This document shows positions 7,623-17,028 of a stretch of DNA of 32,363 bases, piece after piece. Made by a program: the position numbers and the translations under genes. The notes beneath the pieces were generated by a model. That model was given only the letters and a program-made list of their open reading frames with translations, was not told the DNA's origin and made no database searches. Positions within the stretch are counted from its first letter, which is position 1. Each line of letters opens with the position of its first letter. The stretch is from Planctomycetota bacterium. Lineage in GTDB: Bacteria > Planctomycetota > JACQVV01. The stretch spans positions 1 through 32,363 of the forward strand of contig JACQVV010000576.1 in NCBI GenBank assembly GCA_016209595.1, read 5' to 3'.

Positions 7623-8555
7623 ATGAAGACTCTCTGTCTCTCGACCTTCTCGGTTCTCCTCGCCGTCGGCTGCGCCACGAGCGACGGGATCATCCCGGCC
7701 GAGAACGGAGTGCGGGAAGAGCTCCTGAAGGGGCCGACCCCGGTGGACGAGCGCCTCTTCGAGCGCGTGACACCCGACGACCCGCTCGACCCCATGGACT
7801 ACGTCGTCGGGCCGGGGGACGCGCTCCGGATCGAGGTCAAGGGCGTGGACGGGAAGCTCGTCGAGGACCTGAGCGGCGACTACACCGTGCCCCTCACGGG
7901 GTTCATCGTCCTCAACTACATCGGCCGAACACAGGTCTCAGGAAAGACGCTCCGCGAAATCGCCGAGTCGTACGCGAACGGCCTCGTCGAGAAGAAGGTC
8001 CTCGCCTCGCCCCAGATTGACATCTTCGTCAACGAGTACCGGACGCGGCACGTCACGCTCTCCGGCGCGCTCAAGAACACCGGCACGGCGACGCTGCCGG
8101 ACACGGAGCGGCGCTCCCTCCAGGTCCTCCTCTGCACGATCGGGCGGCCCCTCCCGGGGGCCGACGTGGAGAAGATCGCGGTGAGGAGGGGCGTGAAGAC
8201 CTTCGTCCTGTCGTGGTTCGAGTTGGAGCAGAGGGGTGAGAAGTTCTACCTGGAGCCTGGCGACGTGATCGATGTTCCCCAGGCGGCGCCGATCCGGGTG
8301 CGCGGGGAGGTAGAGAACCCAGGGGAGTTCCCCTTCGAGGGGACGAAGTCCACCCTCCGCTGGGCCATCGAGGAGAAGGCGAAGGGCCTGGCGAGGTTCG
8401 CCGACAGCGACGTGATCCTGCGGCGGCGCACCCCGGACGGCGCGGTGAATTCCTATCGTGTCGACTTCGACGACATTCTCGACGACGAGAAGCCCGATCT
8501 CCCCCTCTATCCCGGGGACGAGATCGTCGTGGAAACTGACGAGCTCGGCTTCTGA
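7623..8555 (+). CDS. Polysaccharide export lipoprotein (Wza/GumB-like)
   Basis: 310 residues. A lipoprotein signal ends in the lipobox LAVGC, with Cys17 as the predicted lipidated residue. The poly_export domain follows at about 58-160 (YVVGPGDALRIEVKG, then TVPLTGFIVLNYIGRTQVSG and SPQIDIFVNEYRTRHVTLSG). SLBB-type modules follow at about 140-310, including IRVRGEVENPGEFPF and the terminal LPLYPGDEIVVET. Proteins of this family form the outer-membrane export ring that works with a Wzc-type inner-membrane partner, which is encoded by the next gene; the TGATG overlap at 8553-8557 joins the two. The size is in the normal range for the shorter members, which lack the extra Wza domain 4 helix barrel seen in E. 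coli. Confidence 0.93.
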   Translation: MKTLCLSTFSVLLAVGCATSDGIIPAENGVREELLKGPTPVDERLFERVTPDDPLDPMDYVVGPGDALRIEVKGVDGKLVEDLSGDYTVPLTGFIVLNYIGRTQVSGKTLREIAESYANGLVEKKVLASPQIDIFVNEYRTRHVTLSGALKNTGTATLPDTERRSLQVLLCTIGRPLPGADVEKIAVRRGVKTFVLSWFELEQRGEKFYLEPGDVIDVPQAAPIRVRGEVENPGEFPFEGTKSTLRWAIEEKAKGLARFADSDVILRRRTPDGAVNSYRVDFDDILDDEKPDLPLYPGDEIVVETDELGF

Positions 8556-10723
8556 TGGCGCTCCGCGGCTTCGAGATGCACGTCCGCGACTACCTGCGGA
8601 TCGTCCTGAAGCACCTTTGGGTCGTCATCCTCTCCATCCTGGTCGTCGCCTTCACCGTCTGGATGTCGTCGCAGAACCAGCCCGATCGCTACCAAACGGC
8701 GGGGAGGATGGAAATCCGGGGGGTCCTGCCCCAGAGCGTCGAAATATCCGAACCAGGTCTCGCCCGCCTCGAGCGTGCCAAGGAGTTCCGGACTCACCTC
8801 GAACTCATGAAGTCGCCCGTGCTCGCCGAGCGCGTCGTGGCGAAGCTCGACCCCGACACGATGCTGGAGCTTGAGACGTCGAATCCGGCCATGGCCGCCG
8901 GAACGCTCGCGGCCATTCTGGAGGTCCACGAGGTGGGCGGGACCAGCCTCGTCTCGCTCGGCCTGTCTGGCTCGAATCCCGAGAAGCTCACCAAGATCGT
9001 GAACGCTACGATGGAGGAGTACTGCACCTGGAGCGAGGAGCGGCTCCAGGGCAGGGTCGGGAAGATCCGTCTGGCCCTGGAAGCCGAGCTTCCCGCGAAG
9101 GAGGACGCCGCGAAGGAAGCCCGGCTCGCCGTCCAGAAGTACCGGAACGAGCACCAGGAGATCCGGTTCGAGGATCCCGATACCACGATCCGCACGGTGA
9201 TCGACTATTACGAGCAGGAGATCGCGCGCTCGGAGGTCGCTCTCATCGAGGCCAAGTCGCAGAACGAGAATGCGATGGCGGCGAAGGACGATCCGGCGAA
9301 GCGGAGGACCCTCAAGGCCGTCCGGGAGAGCCGGGAACTCGAGATCATGAAGGAGGAGGAGATCACCCTCGTACGAGAGCTCTCCAGGCTGAAAGAGCGA
9401 GGGCTGCAAGAAGGGCACCGCGATGTCGTGGCCGCCGAGGGAGCCCTGGCCGACAACCGCTCTCGGCAGGAGGCGCTCGTGGCGGAGCTCGTCCAGGGCG
9501 TCTCCGAGGAGTACGCGGACCTCAAGAAGAAGATCGAGGAGATGCGGTCCCACCTCGAGGTCGAGAAGGGGAAGTGGCGGGAGTACAACGGGAAGCTAAA
9601 CGGGTTCCGCAAGCTGAACGACGACCTGGCCGTGCTGGAGACGGAGCTGGCCAAGCACCAGGCATTGCTCGACCAGGCTACCAAGGACAGCCGGGTGCAG
9701 CACGAGGCCGTGAAGGTCATCCTGCCGGCGAGGGTCCCCACGGTTCCGATCCTGACCACGCTCGGCATGAGCTTCGTCTTCTCCATCATCCTGGGGCTCG
9801 CCCTGGGGATCGGCCTCGCCTTCTTCTTCGAGTATCTCGACGACACCCTGAAGACCCGCGAGGACGTGGAGAAGTACATCGGGGCGCCCCTCCTCGGTTT
9901 TGTCCCCTACATCCGCGGGGACAAGGACCGGCCCGAGGCCAAGGACACGATCACGCACCGGGAACTCAAGTCCACCACCGCCGAGGCCTACCGGGGCGTG
10001 CGGACCGGGCTTCTCTCCGCCATCAGCCGAAAGAACGGGAAGGGCGGGCCAGCCGCGATGGTGGTGACGAGTGCCGGGCCGATGGAAGGGAAGACGACCA
10101 ACGCAGTGAACCTGTCGATCACGCTGGCGCACAGCGGAAGCCGCGTTCTCCTGGTCGACGCCGACCTCCGGCGACCGCGCATCCACAAGTCCCTGTCGAT
10201 CGACCACGACGTCGGCTTGACCAACTTCCTCGTCGGGGCGAACCCGTTCGAGGAAGTCGTGCGGCCGACCTCGATCAAGAACCTCGACGTGGTGACCTGC
10301 GGTCCCTTGCCGCCCAACCCGTACGAGCTCCTCGGGAGCCCGGCGATGCTGGACTTCCTCCTCCGGGCGAAGAAGGACTACGATTTCGCGGTCCTCGACA
10401 CCCCCCCCATGGGGGCCGTGAGCGACGCGCTCCTCCTGGGGAGCCAGGTGGACGGGGTGATCCAGATCGTGTCCGCCGCCAAGACGCGACGCAAGATCGC
10501 CCTCCTCGGCCGGGACCAGATCGACAAGATCGGCGCTCACCTGTTCGGCGTCATCCTGAACAGCGCCGCTCCGAACAAGGCGAAGTACTACGGGTACTAC
10601 TACCCCGAGTACTACAAGTACTACCGCCGCTACTACGTGGAGGAGGGCGAGAAGGCGGGAAGCGTCTCCGAGAAGACCGGATCCCGGAAGGTCGAGGCGG
10701 GGCAGGGTCCGTCCCCCAGTTGA
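8555..10723 (+). CDS. Chain-length determinant / tyrosine autokinase (Wzc-like)
   Basis: 722 residues. The N-terminal Wzz domain starts with a membrane helix (about 15-35). A long charged coiled-coil region covers about 155-395, and a second membrane helix lies at about 399-428, followed by the Wzz end motif (FFFEYLDDTLKTREDV). The cytoplasmic BY-kinase domain has Walker A SAGPMEGKTT (about 505-515), Walker A' VLLVDADLRRP (about 531-541) and Walker B FAVLDTPP (about 611-618). A tyrosine cluster, KYYGYYYPEYYKYYRRYY, near 678-695 is the expected autophosphorylation tail. Both halves are in one chain, as in Proteobacterial Wzc rather than the split Firmicute pair. It should control polymer length and couple to the Wza-like protein upstream. 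The start overlaps the upstream stop by one base. Confidence 0.95.
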   Translation: MALRGFEMHVRDYLRIVLKHLWVVILSILVVAFTVWMSSQNQPDRYQTAGRMEIRGVLPQSVEISEPGLARLERAKEFRTHLELMKSPVLAERVVAKLDPDTMLELETSNPAMAAGTLAAILEVHEVGGTSLVSLGLSGSNPEKLTKIVNATMEEYCTWSEERLQGRVGKIRLALEAELPAKEDAAKEARLAVQKYRNEHQEIRFEDPDTTIRTVIDYYEQEIARSEVALIEAKSQNENAMAAKDDPAKRRTLKAVRESRELEIMKEEEITLVRELSRLKERGLQEGHRDVVAAEGALADNRSRQEALVAELVQGVSEEYADLKKKIEEMRSHLEVEKGKWREYNGKLNGFRKLNDDLAVLETELAKHQALLDQATKDSRVQHEAVKVILPARVPTVPILTTLGMSFVFSIILGLALGIGLAFFFEYLDDTLKTREDVEKYIGAPLLGFVPYIRGDKDRPEAKDTITHRELKSTTAEAYRGVRTGLLSAISRKNGKGGPAAMVVTSAGPMEGKTTNAVNLSITLAHSGSRVLLVDADLRRPRIHKSLSIDHDVGLTNFLVGANPFEEVVRPTSIKNLDVVTCGPLPPNPYELLGSPAMLDFLLRAKKDYDFAVLDTPPMGAVSDALLLGSQVDGVIQIVSAAKTRRKIALLGRDQIDKIGAHLFGVILNSAAPNKAKYYGYYYPEYYKYYRRYYVEEGEKAGSVSEKTGSRKVEAGQGPSPS

Positions 10724-13377
10724 TCCGCGACGACCTGCGGGTCCTGTTCGGTTCCCCGGCCAGAGCGCTCCGGCGCGTCCCGCTGCTGGCAGCCTCGCTC
10801 ACCGTGTTCTGGCCCCCGCTCGCCTACGGCGCCGTCCACCCGCCGTACGCGTCGCTCCTGGGGATTGCGGGCGCGGTCGTCCTCGCGCTCTGGCCGTTCG
10901 CGATCCTGGCGCCCTCGGACCGGCCCGCGAGCCGGCGGCGGAGGTCGCGGAAGAAGCGAGGGGACACCGGCCGGCCAGCGGCTCGGCAGCCCCGGCCCTG
11001 GCCGCGCGCCCTGGCCGTGGCAGGAGGACTCTTCCTCCTCGGGTGGTCCGGACTGCAGCTCCTGCCCCTCCCTCTTTCGGTTCTCTCGACCCTTTCCCCG
11101 GCAGCGGGCGAGATTCACGCCTCGGCGCGAGCGGTCCTCCCTTCGGAGGAGGTGGGATCGGACCTCGCGACGGCGAGCCTCGCCCCTGGCCGGACGCGCG
11201 GAGCGCTCTGCGGGCTCGCGGCATCGCTGGCGGTCCTCGCGGCGCTGGCGACCGCGGTGCGCCGGAGGCGGGAGGCGGTCTTTGTCGTGGCCGTGATCGT
11301 GCTGGCGGCGGTCTTCTGCTCCGTCTACGGGCTCGTCCAGGCCCGTATCGGCTCCGACGAGGTATGGGGCCACGAGAAGGAGCACTACAGGGAGAGCGTC
11401 ACGGGGACCTACGTCAACCGCAACCACTTCGCGGCCCTCCTCGCGCTCTCTCTCCCGCTCGCCATGACGATGGTGCTGGCGACCCGCCGCCGGGGCGCCC
11501 TGCCCGACCGGAGCTGGCGGGATGCCCTCACCGCCGCCCTCTCCGATCGCCGGACGCTTTCGCTTCGTGCACTCTGGGGCACGGCGGTCCTCGTGCTCGG
11601 GCTGGGGCTCTTCGCCTCCCAGTCGCGGCTCGGGGTCTCCGCGGCGGCGGTCGGCGGACTGTTCCTCATCTTCTTCTACCTCGGCCGGCGCTCGCGGAGG
11701 CTCTACGGCATCGCGCTGGCGGTCCTCGTCGCCGCCGTGCTCTTTCTCGTCTTCTGGGTGGGGTTCGTCGACGTGACCGGCCGCTTCGGAAAACTTGCTT
11801 CGGGAGAGGCGAGCGAAGCCGACCGCATCGCCGTCTGGAGAGCGACGCTCGCGATAATCGCCGATCATCCGCTCCTGGGCACGGGGCTGGGCACGTTTGG
11901 CGACGTCTTCGCGGCGTACCGGCCCGCCACTGTGTCCAATCCATACGACCACGCCCACAACGACTACCTGAACCTGGCTTCCGACCTCGGGCTGCCGGGT
12001 CTCGCCGCGGCCGGCGCGCTCTTCGCCGGAGCCGTGGCCGCGGCCGCACGTGGCCTGGCCGCGAAGGACCGCTTTCGCCGGGACCTGGCGGCCGGGGTGC
12101 TCGCGTCGCTCGCCGTCGCGGCGACGCTCTCGGTCGCGGACTTCAACCTCCAGATCCCGGCCAACGGCATGGCCCTCGCAGCGCTCCTGGGACTCGCCTT
12201 CTCGCTCGACAGGCTCCGGAGAGGGTGGGAGCGGGAGGCCGGCGCGGAGAAGAGCGTGCGACGCCGGGCGCGTTTCGCCCTGGCCCTGGTCGCCCTGGCC
12301 GGCGCGACTCTCCTCTTCCGGGAGTCGTACCGTTTCCGCCGTGCCGCCGTGGAGCGACCGTACGTCCTCTACTCGCTTCCCTTCCCGGAGAAGGCCGATT
12401 TCGAGGCGAGGCTCTCCGTCGGGAGCGAGGAGGGCCGGCAGCGGGAGATCGAGAGAGCGGTTTCCGGGTTCGAGGGTGTGCTCGAATGGACGCCGGACGA
12501 CGGATGGTCCCTGGGCGAACTCGCGGAGCTCCAGCTCCGGGCGGGCGCGGGCGACGGCGAGGCCCGGCGGCTCGCGCTCGCGCCCGCGGCGCGCGCGGTG
12601 CGCTCCGAGCCGACCGTCGCGGCCCATCACGCGCGCCTCGGGGCGCTCCTCTACTCGGAGAGGGACGTCGACCGGGCGGACCGCGCCTGGGCGCTCGCTC
12701 GCCGCTTCGGGCCGAGCGAGCCTCACATATTGCGGCTGGTCGGCGCCTACGAGCTCCGTCGATACTCCGAGGGGGCCGGGCGAGACCGGCTGGAGCGCGG
12801 CTTGGAGGCCTGGCGGCGAGCTGGGGCGGTCCTCCCGGAGCGGGACCTGGAGGAACTCCTGGAGGAGGCATGGGCGGTGTTCCCTGACCCGACTCGCGTG
12901 CTCGCGATCGTCCCGCGGTCCGAGCGGTGCCTGTACGTGGCGTATCGGTTCTTTCGCAGGAAGAAGCACGGACTCCTGGCTCTCACCGTCGGACGCTCCC
13001 TTCCGGCGGGGTCGGACGCGTTCCAGCGCGAGCTCGCCGAGCTCTATCTCGAAGCCGGGGATGCGCGAGGTGCCGCGCGGGCATGGCGGGATGGGATCGT
13101 CCTGGCGGCAGACCCGTTCGCGCACTTCGAGGCGGCCTTCGAGCCGGCGCGGACCGCCGGGGCCCTCGACGAGTTCTACGAGGTCGTGGCCGAGTCAGAG
13201 GCTCCGGCGACGCGCGAGATTCACCTAGCCTATTTCCGCGCCCTGGAGGCGTACCGGGACGGGCGTTTGTCGGAGTGCGTTCGCCGCCTGGAGGCCGTGC
13301 CCGGCGGGCGCGACTCGGAACCTCTCGCGCGACTCCTCGACGACGCCCGGGCGAGGATCCGGGATCGAGGTCGATAG
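10720..13377 (+). CDS. O-antigen ligase/polymerase family membrane protein with soluble TPR-like C-terminal half
   Basis: 885 residues from a TTG at 10720 that overlaps the Wzc stop as TTGA. The frame is open far upstream, but the upstream part only mirrors Wzc, and no in-frame ATG exists before MTMVLATRR, so a non-ATG coupled start is required. About 10-12 hydrophobic helices fill residues 1-525. Wzy_C/WaaL motifs are present: TGTYVNRNHFAALLAL and HPLLGTGLGTFGDVF, followed by a DHAHNDYLNLASDLGLPG loop. Residues about 560-885 are soluble and helical, rich in Ala, Arg, Leu and Glu, with TPR-like spacing, as in ligases with a C-terminal TPR region. The role could be polymerisation or transfer of polymer to an acceptor. 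A second Wzy-like protein is encoded at 22576. Confidence 0.85.
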   Translation: MIRDDLRVLFGSPARALRRVPLLAASLTVFWPPLAYGAVHPPYASLLGIAGAVVLALWPFAILAPSDRPASRRRRSRKKRGDTGRPAARQPRPWPRALAVAGGLFLLGWSGLQLLPLPLSVLSTLSPAAGEIHASARAVLPSEEVGSDLATASLAPGRTRGALCGLAASLAVLAALATAVRRRREAVFVVAVIVLAAVFCSVYGLVQARIGSDEVWGHEKEHYRESVTGTYVNRNHFAALLALSLPLAMTMVLATRRRGALPDRSWRDALTAALSDRRTLSLRALWGTAVLVLGLGLFASQSRLGVSAAAVGGLFLIFFYLGRRSRRLYGIALAVLVAAVLFLVFWVGFVDVTGRFGKLASGEASEADRIAVWRATLAIIADHPLLGTGLGTFGDVFAAYRPATVSNPYDHAHNDYLNLASDLGLPGLAAAGALFAGAVAAAARGLAAKDRFRRDLAAGVLASLAVAATLSVADFNLQIPANGMALAALLGLAFSLDRLRRGWEREAGAEKSVRRRARFALALVALAGATLLFRESYRFRRAAVERPYVLYSLPFPEKADFEARLSVGSEEGRQREIERAVSGFEGVLEWTPDDGWSLGELAELQLRAGAGDGEARRLALAPAARAVRSEPTVAAHHARLGALLYSERDVDRADRAWALARRFGPSEPHILRLVGAYELRRYSEGAGRDRLERGLEAWRRAGAVLPERDLEELLEEAWAVFPDPTRVLAIVPRSERCLYVAYRFFRRKKHGLLALTVGRSLPAGSDAFQRELAELYLEAGDARGAARAWRDGIVLAADPFAHFEAAFEPARTAGALDEFYEVVAESEAPATREIHLAYFRALEAYRDGRLSECVRRLEAVPGGRDSEPLARLLDDARARIRDRGR

Positions 13378-13456
13378 GAGCCCATCCACAAACCTGGACC
13401 GAGCCCGGCGGAGCGCCGCCGCCCGCCCGGCGATGGGAGGGTTTTGGGATGGGCTC
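13378..13456. repeat. Palindromic element E1 with GAGCCCATCC terminal inverted repeats
   Basis: This 79-bp element starts at the base after the TAG stop at 13375-13377. Its ends are GAGCCCATCC and GGATGGGCTC, and the pairing continues inward with two mismatches (ACAAACC against CAAAACC). It matches element E2 at 21173-21331 in reversed orientation over about 40 bp on one side and 36 bp on the other. No transposase is present, so a non-autonomous, MITE-like or REP-like repeat is the best description. Confidence 0.75.
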
Positions 13457-13499
13457 TGGGCTGGGGGCGACCTATACTGCTACCCTCCATGCGCGAGAG

Positions 13500-14219
13500 G
13501 TGGCGCTCTTGGTCCGCAAAGGCATCGATCCCGCAGGGTTCCTGCTCTCCGTGGTGATCCCCGTCTACAACGAGGTCCAGACGATCGAGGACGTGGTGCG
13601 CCGGGTCCGGGCCGCGCCGTATCGCAAGGAGATCGTGCTCGTGGACGACGGTTCGACCGACGGGACCCGCGAGCTCGTCCAGCGCCTGGAGGGCGAGGAC
13701 CTCACCAGGTGTTTCCACGCGGAGAACCGTGGGAAGGGGGCCGCCGTCCGCACCGGTTTCGCCGCCGCCCGGGGCGACGTGGTCGTGATCCAGGATGCGG
13801 ACCTGGAGTACGATCCGAAGGACCTCCCGGCGCTGCTCGCGCCGATCCTCGACGGCCGCGCCGACGCGGCCTATGGTTCCCGCTTCCTGGGGGGGCCCCA
13901 CCGCGTCCATCTCTTCTGGCACTACGCCGGGAACAAGTTCTTGACGCTGTTCTCGAACGCCCTCACGAACCTCAACCTGACTGACATGGAGACGGGCTAC
14001 AAGGCCTTCCGGCGCGACCTCCTCGTGAATCTGCCGCTCCGTTCGAAGCGCTTCGGGATCGAACCGGAGCTCACCGCGAAACTCGCCCGGCGGAGGTGCC
14101 GGGTCTACGAGGTCCCCATTTCCTATTCGGGTCGCGACTACTCCGAGGGGAAGAAGATCGGCTGGCTGGACGGACTGACGGCGATCTTCTGGATCCTCCG
14201 CTTCCGGTTGTTCGACTGA
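13500..14219 (+). CDS. Glycosyltransferase family 2, polyprenyl-phosphate sugar synthase (DPM1-like)
   Basis: 239 residues from GTG 13500. An ATG at 13449 is also in frame but lies inside the terminal repeat of element E1 and would add 17 low-quality residues; the start is therefore uncertain. The GT-A fold is shown by VVIPVYNEVQTIEDVV, IVLVDDGSTDGT, the DXD-type metal site QDADLEYDP and the acceptor-side MTGYKAFRR-like motif METGYKAFRRD. The C-terminal end has YSEGKKIGWLDG. This is the form that transfers a sugar from a nucleotide to polyprenyl phosphate on the cytoplasmic face; there is no membrane segment. It follows E1 and is 7 bases upstream of the oxidoreductase gene. Sugar identity cannot be read. 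Confidence 0.88.
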   Translation: MALLVRKGIDPAGFLLSVVIPVYNEVQTIEDVVRRVRAAPYRKEIVLVDDGSTDGTRELVQRLEGEDLTRCFHAENRGKGAAVRTGFAAARGDVVVIQDADLEYDPKDLPALLAPILDGRADAAYGSRFLGGPHRVHLFWHYAGNKFLTLFSNALTNLNLTDMETGYKAFRRDLLVNLPLRSKRFGIEPELTAKLARRRCRVYEVPISYSGRDYSEGKKIGWLDGLTAIFWILRFRLFD

Positions 14220-14226
14220 ATCCTCT

Positions 14227-15237
14227 ATGATCGAACTCGCGGTCGTCGGCGTCGGATCCTGGGGGCGAAACCTCGTCCGGGCGTTCACCTCCGTCGAGGG
14301 GGCTCGGGTCACGATGGCCTGCGACGCCGACCCGAAGGCCCGCGAACGAATCCGGCGCCTCCACCCGGAGATCGCGGTCGCGGAGACGCTCGAACAGGTC
14401 CTCGATTCCCGGCATGTCGCGGCGGTGGTCGTGGCCACGAGCACGCCGAACCACTACCGGGTCGCGCGGCAGGCGCTTCTGGCGGACCGGGACGTCTTCG
14501 TGGAAAAGCCTCTCTGTCTCTCGTCGGAAGAGGCCGGGAACCTCGTCCGGCTGGCCGGCGAGCGACGTCGCCTCCTGATGGTCGGACACCTCCTGCTCTT
14601 CCACCCCGCGGTCGACCGGATCCGCCAGATGCTCGCCGCGGGGGAGATCGGGCGGCTCCTCTACATCTACAGCCAGCGCGTCAACCTCGGGATCGTCCGG
14701 ACCGAGGAGAACGCATGGTGGAGCCTCGCGCCGCACGACGTGTCGCTCGTCCTGGATCTCGTGGGCGACCTGCCGCGGGAGGTGAGCGCGCGGGGTGCGT
14801 CGTATCTCACGCCCGGCCTGGAGGACGTCGTGTTCGCCAACCTGCGATTCCCGAACGACGTCATGGCGCAGATCCACGTGAGCTGGCTCGATCCCGAGAA
14901 GCGGCGGAAGTTCACGTTCGTCGGCGACCGGAAGATGATCGTGTTCGACGACATGGAGGCGACGGAGAAGGTGAGGGTCTACGACAAGGGAGCGGGCCGA
15001 GTGCCGGACTTCGCGTCTTACGGCGAGGCGATCTCGATCCGGCAGGGGGACGTCTACATCCCGCGGGTCGGTTCCGAGGAGCCCCTGGTGGTCGAGTGCC
15101 GGCACTTCGCCGACTGCGTCCGGGAGAGGCGGCCGCCCCGCTCCGATGGGACCGCGGGCGCCAACGTGGTGCGGGTGCTGGATGCCGGGCGGCGCTCGAT
15201 CGCGGCCGGAGGCGCCCCCGTGGGCCTGGAGGCATAG
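14227..15237 (+). CDS. Gfo/Idh/MocA family NAD(P)-dependent sugar oxidoreductase
   Basis: 336 residues. The Rossmann start IELAVVGVGSWGRNLVRAF carries the GxGxxG nucleotide-binding turn, VVVATSTPNHYRVA follows, and the family signature VFVEKPLCLS sits near residues 90-100 with the conserved EKP. The C-terminal half is the alpha/beta catalytic and dimer domain, ending with VVECRHFADCVRERRPP, the usual late motif of the family. In polysaccharide loci such enzymes make UDP-linked amino- or keto-sugars (WlbA/WbpB-type 3-dehydrogenases are examples); the exact substrate is not clear. Position between two GT2 genes, with gaps of 7 and 2 bases, ties it to sugar-precursor supply for this polymer. Confidence 0.9.
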   Translation: MIELAVVGVGSWGRNLVRAFTSVEGARVTMACDADPKARERIRRLHPEIAVAETLEQVLDSRHVAAVVVATSTPNHYRVARQALLADRDVFVEKPLCLSSEEAGNLVRLAGERRRLLMVGHLLLFHPAVDRIRQMLAAGEIGRLLYIYSQRVNLGIVRTEENAWWSLAPHDVSLVLDLVGDLPREVSARGASYLTPGLEDVVFANLRFPNDVMAQIHVSWLDPEKRRKFTFVGDRKMIVFDDMEATEKVRVYDKGAGRVPDFASYGEAISIRQGDVYIPRVGSEEPLVVECRHFADCVRERRPPRSDGTAGANVVRVLDAGRRSIAAGGAPVGLEA

Positions 15238-15239
15238 GA

Positions 15240-16190
15240 GTGTATCGCGGCCGGCGGATCGGACTCGTCATTCCGGCAAGGAACGAGGAGCGCCTTGTCG
15301 GGCCCACCCTCGAATCGGTTCCGGAGATGGTGGACGAGATCCTCGTCGTGAACGACGGCAGCAAGGACCGGACGGGCGATGTCGTGAGCGAGCGGGCGCA
15401 GCTCGACCCGCGGATCCGGCTCGTCGCCCACGAGAAGAACCAGGGGCCGGGCGCCGCGGTGATCAGCGGATATCTGGAGGCCGCCCGCGACCAGTGCGAC
15501 ATCGTCGTCGTCGCCGGCGGGGATAACCAGATGCCGATGGACCAGATGGAGCGGCTTCTCGACCCGCTGGTGGAAGGTCAGGCCGACTACGCCAAGGGGA
15601 ACCGTTTCCTGGAAGGCGGAAACGTCTTCGAGGACATGCCGCTCGTGCGGATCGTGGGCAACATGATGATCTCCGCGCTCACCAAGATTGCGTCGGGGTA
15701 CTACAAGCTGGTGGATGTCGTGGACGGATTCACGGCAATCACGCGGCAGGCGATCGAGCGGGTGGACTGGAAGAAGGCGTGGAAGGGATACGGCTACCCC
15801 ATGAATTTCCTGATCCTTCTCAACTACCACGGATTCCGGGTCGTGGACGTGCCTCGGCGGGCCATCTACCTGAAGGGGGAGCGCCAGTCCCAGATCCGCG
15901 GAGTGCGCTATGCCCTGCGCGTGTCCCCCATGCTCATGCGGGGCTTCTTCTGGCGCATCTTCTACAAGTACTGCATCCGGAGTTTCCATCCGCTCTTCTT
16001 CTTCTACTGCCTGGGGATGCTCCTCGTCCCCGCGGGCCTCCTGCACGGGACCTGGCTCGTCTGGCGGCAGATCGCGGGGCTTGGCGTGTCGGGCCCCCAG
16101 GCGATTCTTTGCGCCCTCTTCCTCATCACCGGGAGCCAGTTCCTCCTCTTCGGGATGCTCTTCGACATGGAGGAGAGCATCGGAAGATGA
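15240..16190 (+). CDS. Glycosyltransferase family 2 with C-terminal membrane helices
   Basis: 316 residues from GTG 15240, which has GGAG just upstream and lies two bases after the preceding stop; the frame extends farther back but only mirrors the oxidoreductase. The GT-A core is shown by GLVIPARNEERLVGPTL, ILVVNDGSKDRTGDV and VVAGGDNQMPMDQM (GDNQ in the place of the usual DXD), with DGFTAITRQAIE as the later conserved segment. Two hydrophobic helices follow at about residues 245-310 (FFFYCLGMLLVPAGLLHG; ILCALFLITGSQFLLFGML). It belongs to the DPM1-like polyprenyl-phosphate sugar synthases with a membrane anchor. It overlaps the next GT2 as ATGA. Confidence 0.88.
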   Translation: MYRGRRIGLVIPARNEERLVGPTLESVPEMVDEILVVNDGSKDRTGDVVSERAQLDPRIRLVAHEKNQGPGAAVISGYLEAARDQCDIVVVAGGDNQMPMDQMERLLDPLVEGQADYAKGNRFLEGGNVFEDMPLVRIVGNMMISALTKIASGYYKLVDVVDGFTAITRQAIERVDWKKAWKGYGYPMNFLILLNYHGFRVVDVPRRAIYLKGERQSQIRGVRYALRVSPMLMRGFFWRIFYKYCIRSFHPLFFFYCLGMLLVPAGLLHGTWLVWRQIAGLGVSGPQAILCALFLITGSQFLLFGMLFDMEESIGR

Positions 16191-16945
16191 GCTCGGACCG
16201 TCCCGAGATCTCGATTGTCATCCCCGCCTACAACGAGGAGACGAGGCTTCCTCGAACCCTCGACCGGCTGGTGGAGTACTTCGGCGGACGCAAGGGGGAG
16301 TGGGAGCTCGTGGTCGTGGACGACGGGAGCCGGGACGGGACGGCCGCGCTCGTGGAGCGCTTCCTTGCCGGACGCCCGGTCGGGCGGCTGGTCCGGCTTG
16401 GCGCCAACCGGGGGAAGGGCGGTGCGCTTCGGGCGGGGATGCTCGCCGCGCGCGGGCGATGGATCCTCTTCATGGATGCCGACCTCTCCACGCCCCTGGA
16501 GGAGATGGAGAGGATGCGCCCCCACTTCGCAGACCACGAGGTGGTCTCCGCCAGTCGCCGGATCGCGGGCTCCGAGATCCTGGAGTTTCAGCCCTTCTAC
16601 CGCCGCTTCATGGGCCGCTGCTTCACGCTCCTCTCGAACCTGGCGATGCTCCACAAGGTCTCCGACTACACGTGCGGCTTCAAGGCGTTCCGCGCCGACG
16701 CGGCCCGCGAGATCTTCGGGCGCGGCCGGATCGACGGATGGGGGTACGACGTGGAGATCCTGTTCCTGGCCACGCGGCTCGGATACCGGCTGAAAGAAGT
16801 CCCCGTCCGCTGGAAGAACGATCCCCAGACCCGCGTGCGGCTGCTCCGGGCGACCCTGGGGAGCTTCCTGGAACTCCTCCAGATCCGGCTCCACGATCTC
16901 CTCGGGCACTATCGCAAGCCGGTCGATGTGAGAGAGGTCGATTGA
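16187..16945 (+). CDS. Glycosyltransferase family 2, dolichyl-phosphate beta-glucosyltransferase-like (ALG5 type)
   Basis: 252 residues; ATG 16187 overlaps the upstream stop as ATGA. Motifs are ISIVIPAYNEETRLPRTL, LVVVDDGSRDGTAALVE, ANRGKGGALRAGMLAARG, the DXD site FMDADLSTPLEEM and the family-specific DYTCGFKAFRADAAREIF, then IDGWGYDVEILFLA. This matches the DPG-synthase branch, which makes polyprenyl-phosphate-glucose or a related sugar. No membrane segment is present. Three such synthases (with 13500 and 15240) precede a GT-C enzyme that would need exactly this kind of donor. The following gap, 16946-17028, holds an alternative in-frame TTG for the next gene at 16942 that overlaps this stop as TTGA. 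Confidence 0.9.
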   Translation: MSSDRPEISIVIPAYNEETRLPRTLDRLVEYFGGRKGEWELVVVDDGSRDGTAALVERFLAGRPVGRLVRLGANRGKGGALRAGMLAARGRWILFMDADLSTPLEEMERMRPHFADHEVVSASRRIAGSEILEFQPFYRRFMGRCFTLLSNLAMLHKVSDYTCGFKAFRADAAREIFGRGRIDGWGYDVEILFLATRLGYRLKEVPVRWKNDPQTRVRLLRATLGSFLELLQIRLHDLLGHYRKPVDVREVD

Positions 16946-17028
16946 AAGGTCCTTCTCGGGACGACCCTCTACCAGCCGGGAGCCGGCGGCATGAGGATCG
17001 TTTCACGACGTCTCGCGAACGCTCCCAG

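Noticed and set aside
13473..13478. TATACT before the GT2 gene as a -10 element (also TAGGAT at 22554 and TAGGCT at 28559)
   Set aside because: No -35 sequence at 16-18 bases could be found for any of them; they could be chance matches in operon junctions.
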